Positions 1-5,428 of a stretch of 6,622 nucleotides of DNA are shown here, one piece after another. The notes under the pieces are model-generated. The model did not search any database. It was given only the letters and a program-made list of their open reading frames with translations, and was not told the origin of the DNA. The position numbers and the translations under genes are program-made. Source of the stretch: DATBFX01 sp036558305 (GTDB taxonomy: Bacteria; Chloroflexota; Chloroflexia; Thermomicrobiales; UBA6265); the NCBI GenBank assembly GCA_036558305.1, contig DATBFX010000556.1:1-6622 (forward strand). Reading direction: 5' to 3'. Each line of letters opens with the position of its first letter. The first letter of the stretch is position 1.

Positions 1-217
1 GTTGCGGAAGTTCTTCCGCCGCGAAGAATACGGTCTGTCCTGTGCCGCGGCGGCGGAAAAGTTGGCGACCATCCGCGTCGACGACGTACGCCCACTCAAC
101 CGTCGCATGCTGGAGATGGCGCTCCGCCTCTTCGATCGTCCTGCCATTCGCGGAGAGTCGGCGCGAGCCAGTCAGCCGTCGATGAAGCCGATCCGGCAGA
201 TCGCGCATCCGTCGTGA
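1..217 (+). CDS. C-terminal fragment, possibly a broken PIN-domain (VapC-like) toxin
   Basis: This frame is open from the left window edge and stops with TGA at 215-217, so the true start is outside the window. The visible 71 residues include a basic helix (LRKFFRREEYG), an alanine-rich helix (AAAAEKLATI), then VDDVRPLNRRMLEMALRLFDRP. That order resembles the segment of VapC-type PIN ribonucleases just before the conserved 'DxxDALLAA' helix with its metal-binding aspartate. The acidic helix is not seen: after FDRPAI the frame runs into arginine/serine-rich sequence without family features, and the other two plus frames do not restore it. If the PIN reading is right, the gene is truncated or frameshifted near 150. 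The similarity is from remembered family patterns and is weak; it could be an unrelated protein. It converges on the aminotransferase, with 13 bp between the stops. Confidence 0.35.
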   Translation, partial: LRKFFRREEYGLSCAAAAEKLATIRVDDVRPLNRRMLEMALRLFDRPAIRGESARASQPSMKPIRQIAHPS

Positions 218-230
218 TCCCCGGTCTCGG

Positions 231-1397
231 CTACACCGCCATCGCCCGCCCCGCCACTCCCTCTGTCCGTAGTCGAGCCAGGCACACGGCCGTTCGGCTG
301 AGCCCCTCTTCAAAGATGTGGGGTGTCTGACCGATCCCGATCCGCAGATGCCCCTCGAACCCGAACGCCGAACCGGGCGCGAGCATCACGCTGTACTCGG
401 CGGCCAGCTTGTTCGAGAGGTCCAACGAGGGCATGTCGAGGTTGTAGCGCATCAGCGCCAGCAGCCCGGCGCGCGGGCGCGTCCAGGAGACGAGATCGGC
501 CTGCTCCGCGAACCAGGCATCGGCCGTCGCCAGGTTCGCCGCCACGATCTCGTGGTTGCGGACAACGATCCGGTCGCGCAGACGCAGCGCCACGTCGGCG
601 AGGGCGTCGCTCAACCGGGCCGGTGCCAACGAGATGTAGTCCCGGGTACCCCAGCAGCGGCGGACGATTTCCTCGGTCGCCGCGATCCAGCCGATCCGCA
701 GACCGGGCAGTCCGAACGGTTTCGAGAACGTGCCGACGCTGATCGCCGTCGTCCCCAGATCCCGCATCGGCGGCGCCAGCGGCTCCCCGCCGGGCAGGTC
801 GAGCCAGCGGTACGCCTCATCCGCGAGCACGTACGCCCCGACCGACTCGGCCAACCGGGAAATCCGCTCCAGGTCCGCGGCCGAGAGGATGGCCCCGGTC
901 GGGTTGTGCGGCGTGTTGGCGACAATCAACTTCGTCTCGGGCGTCACCAGCCGCTCCAACTCGCCGAGGTCGAACCGGAACCCGTCCTCCTCGTTCAGCT
1001 TCCAGAGCGCGACGTCGCACCCGATCGCCTTGGCGACGGCATACAACTGCTGATACGCCGGATAGACCGCCACCACCCGATCGCCGGCGTCGAGCAGCGA
1101 ATTGAAGAGGAGGTAATTCGCCTCGATCGCCCCGGTCGTCACCAATACCTCGTCGGGGCTGACGTCCGCGTATGTTGCCGCGATCGTCTCTCGCAACTGC
1201 TGCGTACCCCGCGCCTCCGTGTAGCCGAGGCGAAGATCCAGCAGCCGCGCCAGCGTCTGATCCCGCTCCGCCGTCGGCAGCAGGTCGAGCAACTCGTTGA
1301 CGGTCATCGGGTAGATCCCGCTCTCCGCGATGTCGTAGTCGACCTTCACCTCCCAGGTCGACATCCACCGTTCGAGCGCAAAGGTCTCGACTTTCAC
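231..1397 (-). CDS. PLP-dependent class I/II aminotransferase, capreomycidine synthase (VioD)-like
   Basis: This 388-aa protein is a full-length fold-type I aminotransferase. The PLP site is complete: Tyr115 in YPAY, Asn165 in NTPHNPTG (161-168), Asp193 and Tyr196 in DEAYR, Lys226 as the Schiff-base lysine in GTFSKPFGLPGLRIGW (222-237), Arg234 for the phosphate, and Arg352 in LRIGIG for the substrate carboxylate. The N-terminal ALERWMSTWE...DIAESGIYPMT and the RDY at 252-254 match the layout of capreomycidine synthase VioD rather than aspartate aminotransferase. Substrate cannot be read from the sequence; a viomycin-type role is not implied, since no partner genes are present. It should be cytosolic. 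The start is GTG at 1397, with AGGAG seven bases upstream. It follows two small minus-strand genes but is 143 bp away, behind its own candidate promoter and a palindrome, so it may be transcribed separately. Confidence 0.93.
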   Translation of the reverse strand: MKVETFALERWMSTWEVKVDYDIAESGIYPMTVNELLDLLPTAERDQTLARLLDLRLGYTEARGTQQLRETIAATYADVSPDEVLVTTGAIEANYLLFNSLLDAGDRVVAVYPAYQQLYAVAKAIGCDVALWKLNEEDGFRFDLGELERLVTPETKLIVANTPHNPTGAILSAADLERISRLAESVGAYVLADEAYRWLDLPGGEPLAPPMRDLGTTAISVGTFSKPFGLPGLRIGWIAATEEIVRRCWGTRDYISLAPARLSDALADVALRLRDRIVVRNHEIVAANLATADAWFAEQADLVSWTRPRAGLLALMRYNLDMPSLDLSNKLAAEYSVMLAPGSAFGFEGHLRIGIGQTPHIFEEGLSRTAVCLARLRTEGVAGRAMAV

Positions 1398-1402
1398 GGT
1401 TG

Positions 1403-1409
1403 TTCTCCT
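1403..1409 (-). promoter_or_regulatory. Ribosome binding site of the aminotransferase
   Basis: On the minus strand the sequence reads AGGAGAA, with seven bases between AGGAG and the GTG at 1397. It fixes this GTG as the start. Confidence 0.75.
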
Positions 1410-1419
1410 GTTCGCGCAA

Positions 1420-1457
1420 GATGCCAGACGCGCATCGGCCGATTACGTCCTGGCATC
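1420..1457. promoter_or_regulatory. Composite 38-bp interrupted palindrome upstream of the aminotransferase
   Basis: GATGCCAG (1420-1427) and CTGGCATC (1450-1457) are perfect inverted repeats. Between them lies ATCGGCCGAT (1434-1443), itself a perfect 10-bp palindrome. Both share one axis at 1438.5, with unpaired 6-bp spacers on each side. It begins 22 bp upstream of the start codon, downstream of the candidate promoter, where a repressor could block elongation. As RNA, the outer arms could also form a leader hairpin, extended by ACG/CGT with one bulged base. An operator is the favoured reading; no binding protein can be named. Confidence 0.5.
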
Positions 1458-1485
1458 CGAGTCTCTGCTGTGGGTGCCATCCGGG

Positions 1486-1515
1486 ATGATGAGTGCCGCG
1501 AGGAAAGACCGTCAA
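1486..1515 (-). promoter_or_regulatory. Candidate sigma70-type promoter for the aminotransferase
   Basis: On the minus strand a -35 element TTGACG (1515-1510) is followed after 18 bases by CATCAT (1491-1486) as a -10 element, matching the consensus at five and four of six positions. Transcription would start near 1479, leaving a leader of about 80 nt that contains the composite palindrome. The prediction is by eye, and chance matches are common. Confidence 0.35.
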
Positions 1516-1540
1516 GGTGCGCGTCCGCATCTCTTGCGAT

Positions 1541-1966
1541 TCATTCGCGCGAGGTCTCGATCGTCTGCGGACGGTCGCGGGATTCGATTGCTTCCACGAG
1601 CCGTACCCTCCGTGCCAGCGCCCGGCTGATCTCCTGGTCGTTGTGGCCTCGAATCAGGGTATGCGCGGGGTTGCCTACCAGTGGATCGTACTCGACACGG
1701 AAACCGAGATTCTTCGGATGAATCGCCTCGAATGCGCCGAGACGAAATCCGACACGACCAGCACGGTCAACGCTCGTCTGCGGATCAGTCAGACGAGCAA
1801 GGTCCACCGAGATCTCGGTCTCGAAAGCTCCGCCTCGCTTGAACGCGCTTGAATTGACCGTTCCGTCTGGGTTGATCTGATGACGGGCCAGGCGCCGATA
1901 GAGGACGTCGTCGTCTCGGATCTGTTCGGGCGCTTCGGGTTTGCGACTACCGCTGGAGGACGTCAC
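1541..1966 (-). CDS. Conserved protein of unknown function with SSAFK motif
   Basis: This is a 141-aa soluble protein with no signal peptide or membrane segment. I recognise no named domain. It shows an N-terminal LYRR (22-25), a turn with DGTVNSSAFK (34-43), ISVDLARLT (52-60), and a late block GNPAHTLIRGHND (98-110) followed by an amphipathic helix ISRALARRVRLV (113-124). From memory, proteins of this layout (polar SSAFK loop, SVD strand, NPAH block) occur in many bacteria as hypothetical proteins; this is unverified. The start is GTG at 1966, inside the end of the preceding gene with a 20-bp overlap, which suggests translational coupling; the upstream sequence (GGGCGG) is only a weak ribosome binding site. 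The pairing with its neighbour suggests the two proteins act together, but their job is unknown. Confidence 0.72.
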   Translation of the reverse strand: MTSSSGSRKPEAPEQIRDDDVLYRRLARHQINPDGTVNSSAFKRGGAFETEISVDLARLTDPQTSVDRAGRVGFRLGAFEAIHPKNLGFRVEYDPLVGNPAHTLIRGHNDQEISRALARRVRLVEAIESRDRPQTIETSRE

Positions 1967-2405
1967 GAATCCGCCCGAGGGTCTCTTGGGGATTGGAGCC
2001 GGTCAGGGGATCCGACTTCGTGATCGTCAGTTCTCCCCGCTCCACCAGGTAATTCATCGTTCCCCGGGGGCCGATTTCCACCTCGATCGCCCCCCCCGGG
2101 CCGCGCCATTCGAACTGGACCCCGCCATCCGCCAGCGGCGCGGCAGCCCACGGAATCGTCCCCTCGTCCACGAGATAGCCAAGTTGGTCCCACAGGGCAC
2201 CGAGGAGAAGATGACCGGCGGAGACGGCTGCCGCGGTCGGGCGGAGCGCGCCATAGGAATCCCAGTCATCCTCAAGTTGCGCAATCTCGTCGAGGGTCTC
2301 GCGGGCCGATCGGAGCAATTGCTGCCCGTGTGCCAGTTGGGCCAGTTGCTCTTCCAACGAACTGACGCGCCCACGGAGTTGGAGCACTGTCGCATCTGAA
2401 ACCAT
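1947..2405 (-). CDS. Coiled-coil protein of unknown function with WDSYG motif
   Basis: This 152-aa soluble protein has two parts. Residues 8-45 form a leucine-rich amphipathic helix (LRGRVSSLEEQLAQL and onwards), likely a dimerising coiled coil. Then come EDDWDSYGA (45-53), a helix, and a beta-rich half with PLADGGVQFEWRG (90-102) and IEVEIGPRGTMNYLVE (107-122). I cannot assign a Pfam name or an enzymatic activity, and no catalytic set is apparent. I chose ATG at 2405 over GTG at 2411 because AAGGCGG lies at a usable distance from the ATG but touches the GTG; the GTG start would add only two residues. It is the first gene of a minus-strand pair and overlaps the SSAFK gene by 20 bp. A run of eight C at 2090-2097 lies within it. 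Confidence 0.72.
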   Translation of the reverse strand: MVSDATVLQLRGRVSSLEEQLAQLAHGQQLLRSARETLDEIAQLEDDWDSYGALRPTAAAVSAGHLLLGALWDQLGYLVDEGTIPWAAAPLADGGVQFEWRGPGGAIEVEIGPRGTMNYLVERGELTITKSDPLTGSNPQETLGRIRDVLQR

Positions 2406-2459
2406 GATCACCGCCTTTGTCGCTGCATCCGATACAACGCCGGCGCAGCATCACGGCTC

Positions 2460-2489
2460 ATTACTGCCAGAGCGACAAGCCAATGTCAA
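2460..2489 (-). promoter_or_regulatory. Candidate sigma70-type promoter for the WDSYG/SSAFK gene pair
   Basis: On the minus strand a perfect -35 TTGACA (2489-2484) is followed after 18 bases by AGTAAT (2465-2460), which matches the -10 consensus at four positions. Transcription would begin about 48 nt upstream of the ATG at 2405. The perfect -35 and the good position make this the best promoter candidate in the window. Confidence 0.45.
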
Positions 2490-2665
2490 CTCGCGATTAT
2501 TCAAGCAACTCGCTGAGTGGTTGCGTATCGAATGCGTTGCCACCTGCCCGGACGACTAGGCCCCTCGCTCGTCACCCAGGCGATGGCGCCCAACGCGGCC
2601 CGTTCTACGCTTCTGCCATGGAATTGACCGACCCGGCGGAAGACAGTCGCAGCCGGGATCGCAAA

Positions 2666-2672
2666 AGAAGGA
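2666..2672 (+). promoter_or_regulatory. Ribosome binding site of the first protease
   Basis: AGAAGGA lies eight bases before ATG at 2681. It favours that start over an in-frame ATG at 2618, which has no Shine-Dalgarno sequence before it. Confidence 0.65.
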
Positions 2673-2680
2673 ACCTTGAC

Positions 2681-3607
2681 ATGAGCGACACGTTGAACGC
2701 GGCCGAAACCGGCGTCCTCGGCCGGTTGTCGGACGAACTCGCCGAGGCGGTCGAACGAGCCGGCGCCGGCACCGTCACGGTCTTCGCCCGGCAGCGTCTC
2801 CCCGCGACCGGCATCATCTGGAGCGAGGACGGTCTGATCGTCACCGCCAACCACGTCGTCGAGCAAAGCGACGACATCAAGGTCGGTCTGCCGGACGGCC
2901 GCACCGTCGCCGCAACCCTGAGCGGCCGCGACGCCGGCAGCGACATCGCCCTCCTGAAAGCCGATGCGACCGACTTGACACCCCCCGCGCGGTCCGACAC
3001 CGACGTCCGCCCCGGCAACCTCGTCCTCGCCGTCGGCCGCCCGGGACCGAGCGGACCGATGGCCTCGTTCGGCGTCGTCAGCACGGTCGGCGGTTCCTGG
3101 CGCTCGCACCGCGGCGGCACCGTCGAGGGCTACATCCGCGCCGACGTCGCGATGCTGCCCGGTTTCTCCGGCGGTCCGCTGGTCGACGTCGATGGCCGCA
3201 TCCTCGGTCTCAATTCCTCCTCCCTCGGTCGCGGCGGCGGCTTGACGATCCCCAACGCGGCGATCGACACGATCGTCAACGGACTCAAGAGCCACGGCAA
3301 AGTGCGGCGCGGCTTCCTCGGTATCGGCGCCCAGGCCGTCGGGATCAATCCCCGCCTGGCCGGCGAACTCGGTCTGACCCAGGAGCACGGTCTGGTCGTC
3401 GTCAACATCGAAGCCGACGGCCCGGCCGAGCGCGACGGACTCCTTCTCGGCGACATCATCGTCGCCATCGCCGGTCTGCCGGTCGGCAGCGTCGAAGAAC
3501 TCCAGGATCGCCTCTCCGGCGACCTCGTCGGCACGGCGGTACCGGTCCGGCTCATTCGCGGCGGCGCCATCAACGAGGTCGCGGTGACGGTCGGCGAACG
3601 GCAGTGA
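2681..3607 (+). CDS. HtrA-like (S1C) trypsin-fold serine protease with PDZ domain, no signal peptide
   Basis: The product is 308 aa. The protease domain (about 28-200) carries the triad His58 in TANHVV, Asp88 in GSDIALL and Ser163 in PGFSGGPLVD. A PDZ domain follows (about 208-306), with the carboxylate-binding-type loop GFLGIG (211-216) and the typical GPAERDGLLLGDIIVAIAG (247-265). HtrA proteases degrade or remodel misfolded proteins, usually outside the cytoplasm. Here the N-terminus (MSDTLNAAETGVLGRLSDEL) is polar, with no signal peptide or anchor, so a cytoplasmic location is inferred. The position before the nucleophile is Phe rather than the usual Asn (GFSGGP, not GNSGGP). It is the first gene of a plus-strand cluster with a second protease and a LuxR regulator. 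Peptidase class is firm; the substrate is unknown. Confidence 0.9.
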   Translation: MSDTLNAAETGVLGRLSDELAEAVERAGAGTVTVFARQRLPATGIIWSEDGLIVTANHVVEQSDDIKVGLPDGRTVAATLSGRDAGSDIALLKADATDLTPPARSDTDVRPGNLVLAVGRPGPSGPMASFGVVSTVGGSWRSHRGGTVEGYIRADVAMLPGFSGGPLVDVDGRILGLNSSSLGRGGGLTIPNAAIDTIVNGLKSHGKVRRGFLGIGAQAVGINPRLAGELGLTQEHGLVVVNIEADGPAERDGLLLGDIIVAIAGLPVGSVEELQDRLSGDLVGTAVPVRLIRGGAINEVAVTVGERQ

Positions 3608-3609
3608 AC

Positions 3610-3670
3610 AGGGGTCGGGGGTCAGGACGGAAATCTTCTTCTGATCCCTGTCCCCTGACCCCCGACCCCT
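3610..3670. repeat. Perfect 17-bp inverted repeat between the two proteases
   Basis: AGGGGTCGGGGGTCAGG (3610-3626) is the exact reverse complement of CCTGACCCCCGACCCCT (3654-3670), with a 27-nt loop. It begins three bases after the first protease stop. No T-run follows either arm, so it is not a classic intrinsic terminator. It could partly end transcription, stabilise the upstream mRNA, or be a copy of a dispersed intergenic palindrome; only one copy is seen here. Confidence 0.75.
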
Positions 3671-3707
3671 TCGCCTATCATTCACGAAAAGGAACGGCCA
3701 GAAGCAG

Positions 3708-4595
3708 ATGGTCACCATGCTAGAGCAGGGCGTTTTCTCCGGGACAGTTTCGGCAGCGGTGCACGCGGTCGCGCGGAAGGTGCGCGACTCGGTCGTCCTC
3801 GTCTATCACCGGGGTGGCAACGGCGCCGGCGTCATCTGGCGCGACGACGGCCGCATCGTCACCAACAGCCACGTCGTCGGCACCGACGGCCGGACCGAGA
3901 TCGTCCTCGCCGACGGCCGCAAGTACGTCGGCATCGTCGCCGCCCGCCACCCGACGCGCGACCTCGCCCTCGTCAAGATCGCCGAGGAAGGCCTCCCGGC
4001 GATCGAAGTCGGCGACTCCTCGACGGTGCGACCGGGGCAACTCGCGCTCGCGATCGGGCATCCGCTCGGGTTCCGCGACGCCGTCACCGCCGGCATCGTC
4101 GTCGCGGCCGGTCAGGCGGCGACCGACAGCGGTCCGCGCACCGGCGATTACCTGCAATCCGACGTCACCCTTGCCCCCGGTAACTCCGGCGGGCCGCTGG
4201 TGGACGCCTGGGGTCGCGTCATCGGCGTCAACTCGATGGTCGCCGGCAAACTCGCGCTCGCCATCCCCAGCCAGGCCGTCGAGCGCTTCGTCGGCGGCGG
4301 TACCGCGAGCGGCGTCATCGCCTTCATCGGCGTTAACGGCGTGGTCGTCCCGCTGCGCCGCGACGACCATGCGGTCGGCTTCTTGCTGACCGAGATCGTC
4401 GAGGGGACGCCGGCCGACCGCGCCGGTCTGATCGTCGGCGACGTCATCGTCGGTATCGGCGAGACACCGGTCGTCGACCAGGAATCGGTCCCGGCCGCGA
4501 TCATGCGCCTGACGCCCGGTGACGCCGTCACCTTTTCCGTCCTCCGCGGCGGCGAACCGCGATCGTTCGTCGTCGTCCCGACCGAGCGGGCGTGA
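3708..4595 (+). CDS. Second HtrA-like (S1C) serine protease with PDZ domain, no signal peptide
   Basis: The product is 295 aa. The triad is His55 in TNSHVV, Asp85 in RDLALVK and Ser160 in the canonical PGNSGGPLVD. The PDZ domain spans about 203-292, with GTPADRAGLIVGDVIVGIG (233-251). The N-terminus (MVTMLEQGVFSGTVSAAVHAV) has no positively charged start or hydrophobic core, so secretion is not supported. Layout and length match the upstream protease, and the two probably arose by tandem duplication with considerable divergence: the second keeps the canonical GNSGGP. ATG at 3708 is used; GAAAAGGAA lies upstream at a rather long spacing (about 13), and ATG at 3717 is an alternative. The stop overlaps a possible GTG start of the regulator (GTGA), a sign of shared transcription. 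Confidence 0.9.
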   Translation: MVTMLEQGVFSGTVSAAVHAVARKVRDSVVLVYHRGGNGAGVIWRDDGRIVTNSHVVGTDGRTEIVLADGRKYVGIVAARHPTRDLALVKIAEEGLPAIEVGDSSTVRPGQLALAIGHPLGFRDAVTAGIVVAAGQAATDSGPRTGDYLQSDVTLAPGNSGGPLVDAWGRVIGVNSMVAGKLALAIPSQAVERFVGGGTASGVIAFIGVNGVVVPLRRDDHAVGFLLTEIVEGTPADRAGLIVGDVIVGIGETPVVDQESVPAAIMRLTPGDAVTFSVLRGGEPRSFVVVPTERA

Positions 4596-4602
4596 GCGAG
4601 AC

Positions 4603-4664
4603 GACGACCCTCACCCCCGGCCGCCACCCAAGGGGTCCCCGGCCCGGTGCGCGGGAGAGGGGGG
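4603..4664. repeat. GC-rich repeat-like segment between protease and regulator
   Basis: This 62-bp stretch contains CCCTCACCCCCGGCC (4608-4622), the palindrome GGGGTCCCC (4632-4640), a second CCCCGGCC (4637-4644), and GGGAGAGGGGGG (4653-4664). From memory it resembles the CCCTCACCCCC...GGGAGAGGGG type of dispersed intergenic repeat in GC-rich genomes; this is unverified. The last part serves as the ribosome binding site of the regulator. Confidence 0.4.
4653..4664 (+). promoter_or_regulatory. Ribosome binding site of the LuxR regulator
   Basis: GGGAGAGGGGGG ends eight bases before ATG at 4673. It decides between this start and the GTG at 4592 that overlaps the protease stop. Confidence 0.65.
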
Positions 4665-4672
4665 ATTCGCGC

Positions 4673-5293
4673 ATGCTGCGCGTCGTGGTGGCAGCCGGTT
4701 ACCCGTCGGTGCGGGCGGGGCTCTCGATGCTGCTCGGGCGGGCGTCCGACATCCAGCCGGTCGAGTCGGGACCGGCGTTTGTCGAGACGGCGGAGAACGC
4801 ACCCGACGCCATCGTGGTGGACGTCAACAGCACCGGGGAGGAGGCGATCGACGCGCTGAGCGATGCCTACCCCGACGCGCCGCTCGTCCTCGTCGGGGGC
4901 GATCCGGCGACGGACGGACCGGGGTTGTCCGCCGGTGCCGTCGCGTATCTCCCACCCGAGGCCGACGCGGCGACGCTGGCGGCGGCGGTGCGCGGTGTCG
5001 CGCTTGGTCTGACCGTCGTCGATCCGGCGCTGATCGTCGCCGCGGGCGTCCACATCCACAGCCGGTCGCCGGCCGATCCCGCGGTCCCCGCCGGCGAGCC
5101 GCTGACGACAAGAGAGCGAGAAGTCCTCGAACTGGTCGCCGCCGGTCTGCCGAACAAGACGATCGCCCGCGAACTCGGCATCAGCGAGCACACCGCCAAA
5201 TTCCACGTCGGCTCCCTCCTCGCCAAACTCGGCGCCGCCAGCCGCACCGAAGCCGTCACCATCGCGACGCGTCGCGGCTTGCTGGCGGTGTGA
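4673..5293 (+). CDS. LuxR/NarL-type transcription regulator with degenerate receiver domain
   Basis: The product is 206 aa from ATG at 4673. A receiver-like domain (1 to about 115) is followed by a complete LuxR helix-turn-helix (about 143-204): LTTREREVLELVAAG, then NKTIARELGISEHTAKFHV as the DNA-binding helices. The phosphoacceptor Asp50 (VVD) remains. The acidic pair that should precede the 'HP' position is Ala8-Gly9, and the conserved lysine in 'YLLKD' is Pro95 (AYLPPE). The switch Thr/Ser is also absent (LVLVGG). Phosphorylation is therefore doubtful, and no histidine kinase is nearby. I prefer this start to GTG at 4592 because GGGAGAGGGGGG lies eight bases before it, a receiver begins at once, and the extension would translate the GC-rich repeat. 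Control of the two upstream proteases is an inference from gene order. Confidence 0.88.
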   Translation: MLRVVVAAGYPSVRAGLSMLLGRASDIQPVESGPAFVETAENAPDAIVVDVNSTGEEAIDALSDAYPDAPLVLVGGDPATDGPGLSAGAVAYLPPEADAATLAAAVRGVALGLTVVDPALIVAAGVHIHSRSPADPAVPAGEPLTTREREVLELVAAGLPNKTIARELGISEHTAKFHVGSLLAKLGAASRTEAVTIATRRGLLAV

Positions 5294-5296
5294 CAT

Positions 5297-5338
5297 CGCG
5301 CCCCGAAACACGACCCGTCACGACGTGAGAGGGGCGCG
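5297..5338. repeat. 8-bp GC-rich inverted repeat after the regulator, overlapping a ribosome binding site
   Basis: CGCGCCCC (5297-5304) pairs perfectly with GGGGCGCG (5331-5338) around a 26-nt loop that contains the odd palindrome CACGACGTG (5319-5327). It lies just after the regulator stop and could weaken or end transcription, but there is no T-run. Its right arm covers the ribosome binding site of the following gene remnant. Confidence 0.4.
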
Positions 5339-5341
5339 GGA

Positions 5342-5428
5342 TTGACCGGTGTCAACAAGATCGACCACGTCGCGATCGGGGTGCGCAGCATCGCCGAATC
5401 TCGCAAAGCCTTCGAAGGCATTGCCGGC
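5342..5428 (+). pseudogene. 5' remnant of a methylmalonyl-CoA epimerase-like (VOC/glyoxalase fold) gene
   Basis: From TTG at 5342, preceded by GAGAGGGG at a seven-base spacing, the first 29 codons give KIDHVAIGVRSIAESRKAFEGIAG (residues 6-29). This matches the first beta-alpha unit of VOC-superfamily epimerases (typically 'xIDHVAIAVxDLxxAxxFYxxxLG'), including the metal-binding His and the correct spacing to the final Gly. After Gly29 the frame becomes arginine-rich (RLARRPRDRG) and runs open to 5728 without any further VOC motif. The second metal ligands and about 100 residues are missing, so the gene is a start-only fragment. The change point coincides with the start of sequence homologous to the FN3 gene at 6504-6622, on the opposite strand. 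Methylmalonyl-CoA epimerase is the likeliest parent; another VOC enzyme is possible. Confidence 0.6.

Larger units (their letters stand above)
2406..2680. other. Divergent intergenic region between the WDSYG pair and the protease cluster
   Basis: These 275 bp separate two divergent transcription units. They hold the minus-strand promoter candidate. No convincing plus-strand promoter was found by eye, although the protease cluster probably starts here. A plus frame is open across it, but its peptide is low-complexity and basic and resembles no leader, so I treat it as non-coding. Confidence 0.6.

Noticed and set aside
318..1721. Long plus-strand open frame (467 codons) opposite the aminotransferase
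   Set aside because: It is arginine-, glutamine- and proline-rich with no domain, while the opposite strand encodes a complete aminotransferase with all PLP-site residues. GC-rich codon bias keeps the antisense frame open.
2417..2680. N-terminal extension of the first protease, including in-frame ATG at 2618
   Set aside because: The extension has no signal peptide or conserved motif, and the ribosome binding site lies eight bases before ATG at 2681.
3610..3670. Intrinsic terminator at the inverted repeat
   Set aside because: The stem is strong, but no U-run follows on either strand and the loop is 27 nt, so I list it only as an inverted repeat.
2501..3718. Long minus-strand open frame (405 codons) opposite the first protease
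   Set aside because: It is aspartate/alanine-rich, as expected from the antisense of GC-rich codons; the plus strand holds a full catalytic triad and PDZ domain.
4148..5311. Minus-strand open frame (387 codons) opposite the second protease and regulator
   Set aside because: It crosses two real plus-strand genes, shows no motif and is highly arginine-rich.
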